Positions 42,526 to 50,960 of a DNA stretch of 64,000 nucleotides are shown one piece after another. The notes below the pieces were generated by a model, which had not been told where the DNA came from, ran no database searches, and was given only the letters and a program-made list of their open reading frames with translations. The stretch is taken from positions 5,912,501 to 5,976,500 of the forward strand of contig NZ_JAUSYD010000001.1 in NCBI RefSeq assembly GCF_030816615.1, given 5' to 3'. Both the position numbers and the translations under genes were made by a program. Position 1 is the first letter of the stretch. Every line of letters starts with the position of its first letter. This DNA is from Streptomyces sp. B1I3 (GTDB taxonomy: Bacteria; Actinomycetota; Actinomycetes; Streptomycetales; Streptomycetaceae).

Positions 42526-42540
42526 TCACGGGGGGACACG

Positions 42541-42568
42541 GGGCCGGGCCGCGCACGCGGTCCGGCCC
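42541..42568. terminator. terminator between lipase and alpha/beta hydrolase
   Basis: A 12-bp stem with one G-T pair (42541-42552 with 42557-42568, four-base loop) between two convergent genes; likely bidirectional. Confidence 0.7.
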
Positions 42569-42599
42569 TGCGGTGCGCCCGGGGGGCGGGGCGCGGTGC

Positions 42600-43373
42600 T
42601 CAGTCCAGGGACAGGAACCGGGTGAGGGCCCCGGCGAATCCGGGATCGCGCACGGCGCTCAGATGGTCCCCCGGCAGCGCCGTCAGTTCCGCCCCCGCGA
42701 TCGCGTCGGCCAGCACCCGGGGCCGGACCGCGAGGGGATCGTCCTGCCCGGCGAGCACGAGCGTGGGGACCTTGATCCGCTCCAGCGGCAGCGCCCCCCG
42801 GTGCACGCGACGTATCTGCGCGGCGAGCGCGAGGCGGTCACCGCCCGCGGTGTCGGCGAGGACACGGAAGGCCCGGGTCCGTCCGGGGGCGTCCGCCGCG
42901 TCCTCGGCTGTGAGTGCCGCAGACACCAGCTCCGGAGGCACGGCCCGGGTGTCCAGTCCGCCGACCTCCACCGCGCCCGCCCCGATCCCGCCGACCACCA
43001 GCCGGCCGACCCGCGCGTCCTCGGCGCACACCAGCAGCGCCACCACGGCCCCCATCGAATAGCCCACGACGTGCACGCGGTCCGCGCCCGTACGGTCGAT
43101 CAGCAACCGCACGTCACGGGCCATCAGCGACTCGCCGTAGTACCTGTCGTCGTGCGGCTTGTCCGAGTCGCCGTGACCGCGCGCGTCCAGTGCGTACACC
43201 CGGCGCCCCCGCGCGACCAGCGCCTCGACGACCCCCGGGCCCTCCCAGTTCAGCCGGGAGTCGGCGGCGAAACCGTGCAGCAGCACCACCGGCGGCAGGG
43301 TGGTGTCCGGGTTCCGTGACCAGGAGCGGTACCGCAGGGTCAGACCGTCGTGTGTCCGCAATTCGTCAGTCAT
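42600..43373 (-). CDS. alpha/beta hydrolase
   Basis: Cytoplasmic alpha/beta-fold hydrolase, 257 residues. Oxyanion HGF at 33-35, nucleophile Ser106 in VVGYSMGA, acid in LAGQDDPLA and His in PGDHLSAV. No signal peptide. ATG at 43373 lies 153 bp from the divergent LAL regulator gene. Substrate unknown; general esterase or epoxide-hydrolase relatives are equally likely. Confidence 0.9.
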   Translation of the reverse strand: MTDELRTHDGLTLRYRSWSRNPDTTLPPVVLLHGFAADSRLNWEGPGVVEALVARGRRVYALDARGHGDSDKPHDDRYYGESLMARDVRLLIDRTGADRVHVVGYSMGAVVALLVCAEDARVGRLVVGGIGAGAVEVGGLDTRAVPPELVSAALTAEDAADAPGRTRAFRVLADTAGGDRLALAAQIRRVHRGALPLERIKVPTLVLAGQDDPLAVRPRVLADAIAGAELTALPGDHLSAVRDPGFAGALTRFLSLD

Positions 43374-43526
43374 GCGCCGACGTTACGGGCGCGGCACCGC
43401 TGATCGGCCCGGGACTGTGCTCCCGCACAGCGCGCGGCGCCCCGCGTTGGGAGCCCGCACCGTAACGGGGCACCCCGCCGGACGGTGCGGACGCGCATCT
43501 TCCGGCGCTGTTTACGTATCAGTAAC

Positions 43527-46286
43527 GTGAGAAGCGTGACCCCATCGACGACCGTGCACAGTCCGTTCCGGCTGTACGGCCGCAGCGGTGAACTCGCCGT
43601 TCTGGACGCCCTGTCGAGCCGACTGCGGGCGGGGGACGGCGGAGCGCTCGTGCTGACGTCCCCGCCCGGTCTCGGCCGCACCGCCCTCCTGCGCAGGGCG
43701 GTCACCGACTACCGCGAAAGACGCGACGGGCCCGTCCTGTACGCCGCCGCGGCCCCCACCGAACAACGGCTGCCCTACAGCGGACTGCACGCCCTGCTCT
43801 GTTCCGCCACCGGCCCGCTGCCCCTCGCGCCCGACCGGATCCTCGGCTCCGGCATCACTCCGGGCGGCCTCCTCGGCCTGCTGAAGGGTCTGGGCGCCGA
43901 ACAGCCCCTGCTGGTCTGCGTGGACGACGCACACGCCTGGGACCCCGACTCCCGGGCCGCGCTCGGCTTCGCCGCCCGCAGGCTGGGCGCCGGCAGCCGG
44001 GTCGCCGTGGTGATCGGCGCCGCCGACGAGACAGGCTTCGCCGGGCTGCCCGCCCTGCGCCTCGGCCCTCTGGACGACGACGCGACGGCGGCGCTGCTGG
44101 ACCGGCTCACCGAAGGCGCGGGAGAGGTCGACCCCGTCGTGCGCAGCGAACTCCTGCGCGAGGCCGCCGGGAACCCGCGACTGCTGACCGGGCTCGCCGG
44201 CCGCCTCACCCCCGACCAGCTCGCCGGTCGTACCGCGCTGCCGTATCCCCTGCCGGGCGCCGAGAGCGTCCTCGACGCCCACGCGGCCCACCTCGACGGG
44301 CTCTCGCCGGACACCCACACCCTGCTCCTGCTGGCCGCGGCGGCGGAGGAGCACGAACCGGAGGGAGCCGGCGCGGACGCCGCCCTGCTCCTGCGGGCCG
44401 GGGCCCGCGCCGGGCTGGCCACCGCCCACCTCGACCGGGTGCTGTTCGCGCCCACCGGGAGCGCGGGCGCCCTCCAACGTGCGGGCAGCCGCGTGCACTT
44501 CAGCCACCCGCTGCTGCGCCGGGCGGTCCTGCACCGGGCCCCGCCCGGGCGGCGCAGGGCCGTACACGAACTGCTCGCCACGCTGCTCACCGGCCCCGGC
44601 GCACCCCCGCTCCCCGCCCTCGTCCAGCGGGCCTGCGCCGCACCCGGGCCGGACGCCGCCCTCGCCGGGCAGCTGGAGGCGGCGGCCGTGGCCCCCCGCC
44701 CGCACGCCGAGCGGTCCGCCGCGCTCGCCCGCGCCGCCGCGCTCTCCACCGACGACGCCCGGCGTGCGGCACGCTTCACCGCGGCGGCCGACCAGGCCAG
44801 GCTGGCCGGCGACACCGGCAGGGCCCGCGCCCTGCTGGCCCGCGTCGGCGCCCACCCCGCCGGCGGCGGGGCACCGTACGTACGGGGCATGCTCGCCCTG
44901 GGCGACGGGCCGGCCGCGGACGCCCGCGAGGCCCTGCTGACCGCGGCGGCGCTGCTCGCCCCGCACGACCCGCACCGCACGCTGGACGCCCTGTTCGGTG
45001 CGGCGGAGGCCGCCTGGGACCTGGGGGACGCCATCGCGTACCTCGACGCCATGACCCGTATCCCCGTCGTCGCGACCGACCGGGCCATGGCCCAGTACCG
45101 CGCCGGCATGTGTGCCGTGCTCGGCGGCCACACCGACCGCGGCCACGCGCTGCTGCGGTGCTGCCTGGACCGCTCCGACCGCGCCGACGATCCGGGTGAG
45201 CTGCTCCGGGCGGGCGCCGCCGCCCTGGTGCTCGGCGAGGTGGAGGAGGCGTGCCGGACCGGTGCGCGGGCACTGGCCGCCGTCCGCACCCGGGGCCCCG
45301 ACGCCCTGCTGCCGCGCGCCCTCGAACAGCTCGCCTACGCGGAACTGCGCGTCGGCCGCCATGCCAGGGCGCGGGCCCACGCCCTCGAGGGGCTGCACGC
45401 GGCCCGGCGTACCGGTCAGCCCAACGCGGCCACCCATCTGCACGCCGTCCTCGCCCTCTCCGCCTCCGTGGAGGGGCCCGCCGAGGCGTGCGCCGCCCAC
45501 GCCGACGCGGCCCTCGCGGGTGCCGGGCCGCACGGCCTGACCCAGGCGGCGACTCTCGCCACCTGGGCGGTCGCCCGCGCGGACCTGGCGGCCGGGCGGC
45601 CCGGCGAGGCGGCGGCCCGGCTCGGGCCGCTCGTGAGACCCGGACCGAGGACGGGGCACTTCGCCACCCGGCTGCTGGCCGTGCCCTGTTACGTCGAGGC
45701 AGTGGTGCTTTCGGGTCGCGCAGACAACGAGGCGGAGGAACTCGCTTGCGCCGTGCGGGAATTCACGCTGTGGACCGCGCGAACCACCGACCCCCAGGTC
45801 CCCGCCCAGCTGGCCCGCTGCCGGGCCCTGCTGGCACCACCCGAGGAGGCCGCGGCGTGGTACGAGGAGGCCCTGGCCCACCACGACCGCGCCGGGGGCG
45901 ACTTCGAGCGCGCCCGCACCCAGCTGCTCCACGGTCAGTCCCTGCGCCGCCGGCGGCGCACCCGGGAGGCGCGCGGCCCGCTGCGCGACGCCCTCGTCGC
46001 CTTCGAGCGCTGCTCCGCCCGGGCCTGGGCCGACCGGGCGGGCGGGGAGCTGCGGGCGGCCGGGGAGGCGGTGGACGTGCCGGACCAGGGCAGCGGGGAC
46101 CCGTTGGCCGGACTGACTCCGCAGCAGCAACGGATCGCCCGCTGCGTGGCGGAGGGCGCGACCAACCGCGAGGTGGCCGTGCGGCTCTCGGTGAGCCCGC
46201 GGACCGTCGACCACCACCTGCGCAACGTCTTCGCCGCGCTGGGCATCCGGTCCCGCACCGAACTCGCCCGGCTGCTGGACCGGTAG
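43527..46286 (+). CDS. LAL-type LuxR family regulator with degenerate P-loop
   Basis: Large ATPase-like regulator of about 919 residues: N-terminal AAA/NB domain (1-300), a long helical repeat region rich in Ala and Arg (300-840), and a C-terminal LuxR HTH (PQQQRIARCVAEGATNREV, then SVSPRTVDHHLRNVF). The P-loop reads SPPGLGRTAL, with Arg51 in place of the usual Lys; the Walker B-like segment is LLVCVDDAHAWD. GTG 43527, 43536 or 43485 could start it; none has a good ribosome binding site. Target genes are unknown; neighbours are the divergent hydrolase and a PucR regulator. Confidence 0.88.
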   Translation: MRSVTPSTTVHSPFRLYGRSGELAVLDALSSRLRAGDGGALVLTSPPGLGRTALLRRAVTDYRERRDGPVLYAAAAPTEQRLPYSGLHALLCSATGPLPLAPDRILGSGITPGGLLGLLKGLGAEQPLLVCVDDAHAWDPDSRAALGFAARRLGAGSRVAVVIGAADETGFAGLPALRLGPLDDDATAALLDRLTEGAGEVDPVVRSELLREAAGNPRLLTGLAGRLTPDQLAGRTALPYPLPGAESVLDAHAAHLDGLSPDTHTLLLLAAAAEEHEPEGAGADAALLLRAGARAGLATAHLDRVLFAPTGSAGALQRAGSRVHFSHPLLRRAVLHRAPPGRRRAVHELLATLLTGPGAPPLPALVQRACAAPGPDAALAGQLEAAAVAPRPHAERSAALARAAALSTDDARRAARFTAAADQARLAGDTGRARALLARVGAHPAGGGAPYVRGMLALGDGPAADAREALLTAAALLAPHDPHRTLDALFGAAEAAWDLGDAIAYLDAMTRIPVVATDRAMAQYRAGMCAVLGGHTDRGHALLRCCLDRSDRADDPGELLRAGAAALVLGEVEEACRTGARALAAVRTRGPDALLPRALEQLAYAELRVGRHARARAHALEGLHAARRTGQPNAATHLHAVLALSASVEGPAEACAAHADAALAGAGPHGLTQAATLATWAVARADLAAGRPGEAAARLGPLVRPGPRTGHFATRLLAVPCYVEAVVLSGRADNEAEELACAVREFTLWTARTTDPQVPAQLARCRALLAPPEEAAAWYEEALAHHDRAGGDFERARTQLLHGQSLRRRRRTREARGPLRDALVAFERCSARAWADRAGGELRAAGEAVDVPDQGSGDPLAGLTPQQQRIARCVAEGATNREVAVRLSVSPRTVDHHLRNVFAALGIRSRTELARLLDR

Positions 46287-46388
46287 AGCGGCTCACCGCG
46301 GTGCACGGGCGTCCGGGCGGGTACGGACGCCTCCGTGTGACGGGGAGGTTGCAGGACCGTGATGAGAAGAACCGCGCACACCCCTAGG

Positions 46389-46404
46389 TACCGACCGGGC
46401 GGTA
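46389..46404. promoter_or_regulatory. TetR-like operator palindrome
   Basis: TACCGACCGGGCGGTA is symmetric at 14 of 16 positions and has the ACCGnCCG-type look of TetR-family sites in actinomycetes. It lies in the 227-bp gap between the LAL gene and the PucR-type gene, 110 bp before the latter. The regulator is not encoded nearby. Confidence 0.4.
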
Positions 46405-46513
46405 TGCCATTCTGCGGTCGTCAGGATCATTCGGTGTGCGCCTGCCCGACGCCGGGCCGGGCACGCACCGGGCCGGAGTGTCCGGAGCCGGCCGATTCCC
46501 GGTGGAGGCCGCC

Positions 46514-47908
46514 ATGCCGCAGGTCGTACGTTCACGGATCAGGGCCTTGCACGGGCCGCCCCCCGTCGCACCGCTGCCGCACCGCTTCAAGTCCCTGGCC
46601 GACCGCGAGGCCGTCGCCGTGCTCCACCGGGCGGCCCGCGTGCTGCTGGAGGCACTGCCGGAGCTCACGGACCGGCTCGTGGAGGCGCTGCGGGAGCAGG
46701 AGCCCGCCTACCGCACGGCGATCGAGACCGAACCCACCGAGATCTGGCAGGAGGTCCACCACTCGCTGCGGCACAACATCGCCTCCCTGATCCAGCCCCG
46801 GGAGTACCGCGACGCCGCCCACCGCACCTCCCGGTGGATCGGAGAGACGCGCGCCGAACAGGGCGTACCGCTCGACGCCGTCATGCACGCCTTCCGGATG
46901 GGCGGGGCGATGGTGTGGCAGGACCTCGTCGACGAGACCGCCCGGCGTCACCCCGAGGACATCCGGCTGCTGGTCCACGTCGCGGCGGACGTCTGGAACT
47001 TCGTCGACGAGCACTGCGGGGTGGTGGCCGAGGCCTACCGGCAGGCCGAGCGACGCCTCGTCTGGCGGCGCGAGAACCAGCAGCGCCTGATGACGGCGGC
47101 GCTGCTGGACGGCACCGCCCGCATCGCGGACCTGCCCGACGCGGCGGCGATGCTCGGGCTTCCGGTGCACGGACGGTACGCGGTGCTGGCCGTCGCCACC
47201 GCCCGCCGAGCCCCGCACGGCGCGGGGCGGCCGCCGGTGGACCTCGGGGCGGTGGCGCCTGTCCTCTGGCACGCGGGGGCCGACGCGGAGCTGGCGATCC
47301 TGCCGCTGGGGGCGGGAGGGGCCTCGGGGGCGGCCGGAGGTTCCGGCGCGGAGCCTCCGTGCGCGAGGGACGCCGGCGCGGCGCCCGCGCCGTGCGCGCC
47401 GTCCGCCGACGCCGAGGCGCCGACCGGGCCCACCGGGCGGGACGGACTCGCCGCGGTGGCCGCCGGGCTGACGGCGCCGCCCGGCACCAGGGTCGGCATC
47501 AGTTCGGTGGTCGAGGGGCTCGCCTCGGTCGGCGACGCCCGGCGCCTCGCCGAGACCGCGCTACGGGCCTGCCCGGCGTCCGGTGGCACCGTCCTGCTGG
47601 ACGAGCACCTGCCGACCGCCCTCGTCGTCTCCTCTCCCGCGCTCGGCACCGCGCTCGCCGACCGGGTCCTCGGGCCGCTCGACCGGCTCGACCGGGCGGA
47701 CCGTGACGTGCTCATCGAGACCCTGACCGCATGGCTCGACTCGGACGGCTCCGCGCAACGGGCGGGGGCGCGGCTGTACTGCCACCGCAACACGGTGCTG
47801 AACCGGTTGCGACGGTTCGAGCAGCTGACGGGACGCTGCCTGACGCGCCCGTCGGACGCGGTCGAGGTGTCCCTTGCGCTGACGGCGCGGCGGTTGCTGG
47901 CGGGCTGA
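46514..47908 (+). CDS. PucR-family transcription regulator
   Basis: A 464-residue regulator with an N-terminal helical sensor domain (RsbRD-like, about 40-190), a middle GGDEF-like segment with a Gly/Ala-rich insertion (about 285-325), and the C-terminal PucR HTH (YCHRNTVLNRLRRFEQLTGR). ATG 46514 follows GGTGGAGG at 46501-46508; a GTG at 46436 is possible but its extra residues look unlike protein. Followed after 300 bp by a sodium:solute symporter, which may be its target; that is inference from position. Confidence 0.85.
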   Translation: MPQVVRSRIRALHGPPPVAPLPHRFKSLADREAVAVLHRAARVLLEALPELTDRLVEALREQEPAYRTAIETEPTEIWQEVHHSLRHNIASLIQPREYRDAAHRTSRWIGETRAEQGVPLDAVMHAFRMGGAMVWQDLVDETARRHPEDIRLLVHVAADVWNFVDEHCGVVAEAYRQAERRLVWRRENQQRLMTAALLDGTARIADLPDAAAMLGLPVHGRYAVLAVATARRAPHGAGRPPVDLGAVAPVLWHAGADAELAILPLGAGGASGAAGGSGAEPPCARDAGAAPAPCAPSADAEAPTGPTGRDGLAAVAAGLTAPPGTRVGISSVVEGLASVGDARRLAETALRACPASGGTVLLDEHLPTALVVSSPALGTALADRVLGPLDRLDRADRDVLIETLTAWLDSDGSAQRAGARLYCHRNTVLNRLRRFEQLTGRCLTRPSDAVEVSLALTARRLLAG

Positions 47909-48059
47909 GCGGGGGTGCCGGCGGCTGGGGGCGACGGGGGAGCCGGGCCGCGTCGGGTGCGGCGGGCGGGAGGCGCCTGCCGGTGGGCGCGGGAGGTGTC
48001 CGGAAGTGTGGCTGGGGGAAGCGCCCGCGTGAGGGGCCGGTACGTGCCCGCCGGGCGTC

Positions 48060-48081
48060 GCCCTGTGCCGGGGCACAGGGC
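48060..48081 (+). terminator. 10-bp hairpin in the pucR-symporter spacer
   Basis: GCCCTGTGCC (48060-48069) and GGCACAGGGC (48072-48081) are perfect inverse copies around a two-base loop, with no T tract. It is the only clear structure in the 301-bp gap 47909-48209, where I find no gene; open frames there are Gly/Arg-rich and lack ribosome binding sites. Terminator or operator. Confidence 0.45.
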
Positions 48082-48209
48082 CGGGCGGGGCGGGCTGTAC
48101 GGGCGCCGCGTACCCGGTTCGCGCCCTGGTCACGCCGTTCCGCACCTGGTGGCCTGGCGCGCATGTCCTCAGCTGCCCCTTCCACAGCCGTCCCGGCGGA
48201 GCCGATCCG

Positions 48210-49811
48210 ATGAGCGGCGCGGTCGACGCCCGGTCGCTGGCCGTGGTCATCTTCCTCGGCTTCGTCGCCGTGTCCCTGCTGTTGTGCGGCCTCGCGGCGG
48301 CGGACCAGGACGATCCGGAGCACTTCTACGCCGGCGGCGCCGCACTCGGCCCCGTCGGGGGCGGGCTTGCCATCGCCGGGGACTACGTCTCCGCGGCCAC
48401 ACTTCTCTCGACGACCGGCTCCGTCGCGCTCGCCGGGTTCGACGGGGTGCTGTTCGCCCTCGCCACCGTCGCCTCGCTCGCCCTCGTCATGCGTGTCCTC
48501 GCCGAACGCCTGCGCCGCAAGGGCGTGTTCACCCTGGGCGACTTCCTCGCGGACCGGCTGGCCGACGACTCCGTGCGCCGGGCCCTCGGTGTGGCGACCC
48601 TGGCCGTGCTCGCCCCGCTGCTGCTCGTGCAGCTGACGACCGCCGGGCACGTCATGACGGCGATGTTCGGGCTGCCGCACGGAGCGCTGACGGGCTGTAC
48701 GGTCGCCAGCGGCGCCCTGATGGTCTGCTACTCCGCGTTCGGCGGCATGCGCGGCACCGGGTACATCCAGATCCTCAAGGTCGCCGTCGTCCTGGCCGCC
48801 GTCACCCTGCTCGCGGGGCTCGTGCTCGCCCGCTACGGCTGGTCCCCGTCCGCCCTCTTCGACGCCGCCCGGGTAGGCAGCAAGGCCGGGGGTGACTACG
48901 CGCGGTCCGGGCTGCAGTTCGGCCACGGGTTCGCGGGCGTGCTCGACCTGATCGGCTTCCAGCTCACCCTCGTGCTCGGAGCCGCCTGCATGCCGCACAT
49001 CATGATGCGGCTGCACCCGATACGGGACGCCTGGACCGCCCGCCGGGCAGGAGCCTGGGCCGTGGCCCCCGTCGCCGTGCTGTGCGCCGGCATCGTCGTC
49101 GTCGGCTTCGGCGCGTCCGCGCTGATCGGCCGGGACGCGTTGCGTGCCGCCGATCCGGCGGGAGGCACCGCGCTGCTGCTGGTGACGGGAGCGCTGGACC
49201 CGGGCGCCACCGGCCCACGGGACAGCCCGCTGTTCGCCCTCGTCGCCTGCGCCGCCTTCGCGACGACGCTGGCGGCCGTGGCCGGGATCACCCTGGCAGC
49301 CGCCTCGTCCCTGGCCCGTGACTTCGCGGTGAGATCGGCCGATCGCAGTGGCGCCAAGGCCTCCGGACGGGAGATCCGCCGCGCCCGCTGGACCGTCGCC
49401 GCGATCGGGGGCCTGGCCGTGCTGCTCTCGGCGTACACACATGACCGCAACCCGCAGATCCTGCTCTCGCTGTCGTTCGCCTGCGCGGCGTCGATCCTGC
49501 CCCCCGTCCTGCTCCACGCCCTCTTCCGGCCGGGCTTCGACGCCCGGGGGGTGCGGTGGACGGTGTACGGGACACTGCCGCTGATCGCGGGCCTGATGGT
49601 CATCTCACCGGCGTTCTCCGGCACGTCCATCGCGCTCTTCCCGGAGTGGGACTTCTACGTGTTCCCGCTGCAGACACCCGGGTTGCTGACGATCCCGGCC
49701 GGGTTCCTCCTGGGCCTGCTCGGGTCGGGCCCGCGAGCGTCCGGACCCGGGCGGGGCCGCCCCCGTCACCGGATCCACCGGGCCCCCGCCCGGGCCGGCG
49801 ACGGCTCCTGA
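48210..49811 (+). CDS. sodium:solute symporter (SSS family)
   Basis: Membrane transporter of 533 residues with about 13 hydrophobic spans. FYAGGAALGPVGGGLAIAGDYVSAATLLSTTG matches the first part of ActP/MctP-type acetate or monocarboxylate symporters; YIQILKVAVVL and ACMPHIMMRLHPI follow the same pattern. ATG at 48210 follows CGGAGCCGAT. The usual DUF485 partner is absent upstream. Probable Na+-coupled uptake of a short carboxylate; substrate not proven. Confidence 0.9.
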   Translation: MSGAVDARSLAVVIFLGFVAVSLLLCGLAAADQDDPEHFYAGGAALGPVGGGLAIAGDYVSAATLLSTTGSVALAGFDGVLFALATVASLALVMRVLAERLRRKGVFTLGDFLADRLADDSVRRALGVATLAVLAPLLLVQLTTAGHVMTAMFGLPHGALTGCTVASGALMVCYSAFGGMRGTGYIQILKVAVVLAAVTLLAGLVLARYGWSPSALFDAARVGSKAGGDYARSGLQFGHGFAGVLDLIGFQLTLVLGAACMPHIMMRLHPIRDAWTARRAGAWAVAPVAVLCAGIVVVGFGASALIGRDALRAADPAGGTALLLVTGALDPGATGPRDSPLFALVACAAFATTLAAVAGITLAAASSLARDFAVRSADRSGAKASGREIRRARWTVAAIGGLAVLLSAYTHDRNPQILLSLSFACAASILPPVLLHALFRPGFDARGVRWTVYGTLPLIAGLMVISPAFSGTSIALFPEWDFYVFPLQTPGLLTIPAGFLLGLLGSGPRASGPGRGRPRHRIHRAPARAGDGS

Positions 49812-49851
49812 GCGGTCCGGCCCGGCCGTGCACCGCCCCCGGGTGGCCCGG

Positions 49852-50484
49852 TCACAGGCCGAGCTCGGCCGTACGGAGCCGGGCCAGGGCGTCCTTGTCG
49901 CCGTCCAGGTCCACGCGGGCCGCGTCCTGCCGTCCCGCGGCGAACAGCAGCAGCTCACCCGGCTCCCCGGTGACCGTCACCACCGGGGTGCCCTTGTGGG
50001 CCACCACCGTCTGGCCGTCCGGGCGGCGCAGCACCAGTCCCACCGGTGCCCGGCGGCCCATCACCCGTGCCGTCCTCTCGGTGCGCGACCACAGCACGTC
50101 GGCGAAGATCGGATCGAGCTCGCGCCGCGACCAGTCGGGCTGGGCGCGGCGCACATCCTCGGCGTGGATGTAGAACTCGACGGTGTTGGCCGCCTCGTCC
50201 AGCTGCTTCAGGCCGAAGGGGGACATCCGCGGCGGACCCGTGCGGATGAGCTGGAGCAGTTCCTCGTACGGTTTCGCGGCGAATTCGGCCTGCACCCGCT
50301 CCAGCCGGTTCTTCAGCGCACCCAGCACGAGTCCGCCCGCCGCGTCCGCCCGGCGCTCACGTACGACGACATGGGCGGCCAGGTCCCGGGTCTTCCAGCC
50401 GTTGCACAGGGTCAGGGCCTCGGGGCCCGCCGCTTCCAACAGGTCGGCGAGCAGAAGGCGTTCACGCTTCGCATGGGTCGACAT
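49852..50484 (-). CDS. TIGR03085-family (maleylpyruvate isomerase-like) protein
   Basis: A 210-residue protein with the DinB/mycothiol-dependent maleylpyruvate isomerase-like fold. The early RERLLLADLLEAAGPEALTLCNGWKTRDLAAHVVVRE and the central NTVEFYIHAEDVRRAQP carry the histidines expected of the metal site. ATG at 50484. Divergent from hisI with 84 bp between starts. Actinobacterial family with unknown substrate, plausibly mycothiol-linked. Confidence 0.88.
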   Translation of the reverse strand: MSTHAKRERLLLADLLEAAGPEALTLCNGWKTRDLAAHVVVRERRADAAGGLVLGALKNRLERVQAEFAAKPYEELLQLIRTGPPRMSPFGLKQLDEAANTVEFYIHAEDVRRAQPDWSRRELDPIFADVLWSRTERTARVMGRRAPVGLVLRRPDGQTVVAHKGTPVVTVTGEPGELLLFAAGRQDAARVDLDGDKDALARLRTAELGL

Positions 50485-50568
50485 GCCCGCCAGCGTACGA
50501 CCGCGGCCCGCGGTCCGCCCAGTGGACGCGCGCCCGGAGGGCCCCGCCCGGCGCGGCACAATGGGCGC

Positions 50569-50949
50569 ATGACCAGCACCTCCGGCCCCGCGCCCGCCAG
50601 CAATCTCGACCCGGCCATCGCGGCCCGCCTCAAGCGCGGCCCCGATGGACTGGTCCCCGCAATCGCACAGCAGTACGACACGGGTGAGGTGCTGATGCTC
50701 GGCTGGATGGACGACGAGGCGCTGCACCGCACCCTCACCACCGGCCGCTGCACCTACTGGTCCCGCAGCCGCCGGGAGTACTGGGTCAAGGGCGACACCT
50801 CCGGCCACGTCCAGCAGGTCAGGTCGGTCGCACTGGACTGCGACGCCGACACCGTCCTGGTGAAGGTCGACCAGACGGGTGCCGCCTGCCACACGGGCGA
50901 CCGCACCTGCTTCGACGCGGACGTCCTTCCGCTCGCCCCGTCGCAGTAA
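50569..50949 (+). CDS. hisI: phosphoribosyl-AMP cyclohydrolase
   Basis: Zinc enzyme of 126 residues opening the purine ring of phosphoribosyl-AMP in histidine synthesis; single-function (no HisE). Motifs: EVLMLGWMDDEAL, GRCTYWSRSRREYWVKGDTSGH, DCDADTVLVKVDQTGAACHTG with the zinc Cys residues. ATG at 50569. Separated from the main his operon, as usual in Streptomyces, and followed 11 bp later by trpE, so histidine and tryptophan genes share a transcript. Confidence 0.97.
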   Translation: MTSTSGPAPASNLDPAIAARLKRGPDGLVPAIAQQYDTGEVLMLGWMDDEALHRTLTTGRCTYWSRSRREYWVKGDTSGHVQQVRSVALDCDADTVLVKVDQTGAACHTGDRTCFDADVLPLAPSQ

Positions 50950-50960
50950 GGTCACCCGCC

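Noticed and set aside
43512..46217. Minus-strand open frame of 901 codons opposite the LAL gene
   Set aside because: Shadow of the LAL gene; Gly/Arg/Gln-rich without any recognisable domain.
47909..48209. DUF485-type partner gene before the symporter
   Set aside because: I looked for a small two-span membrane protein here because such transporters often have one, but no frame codes one.
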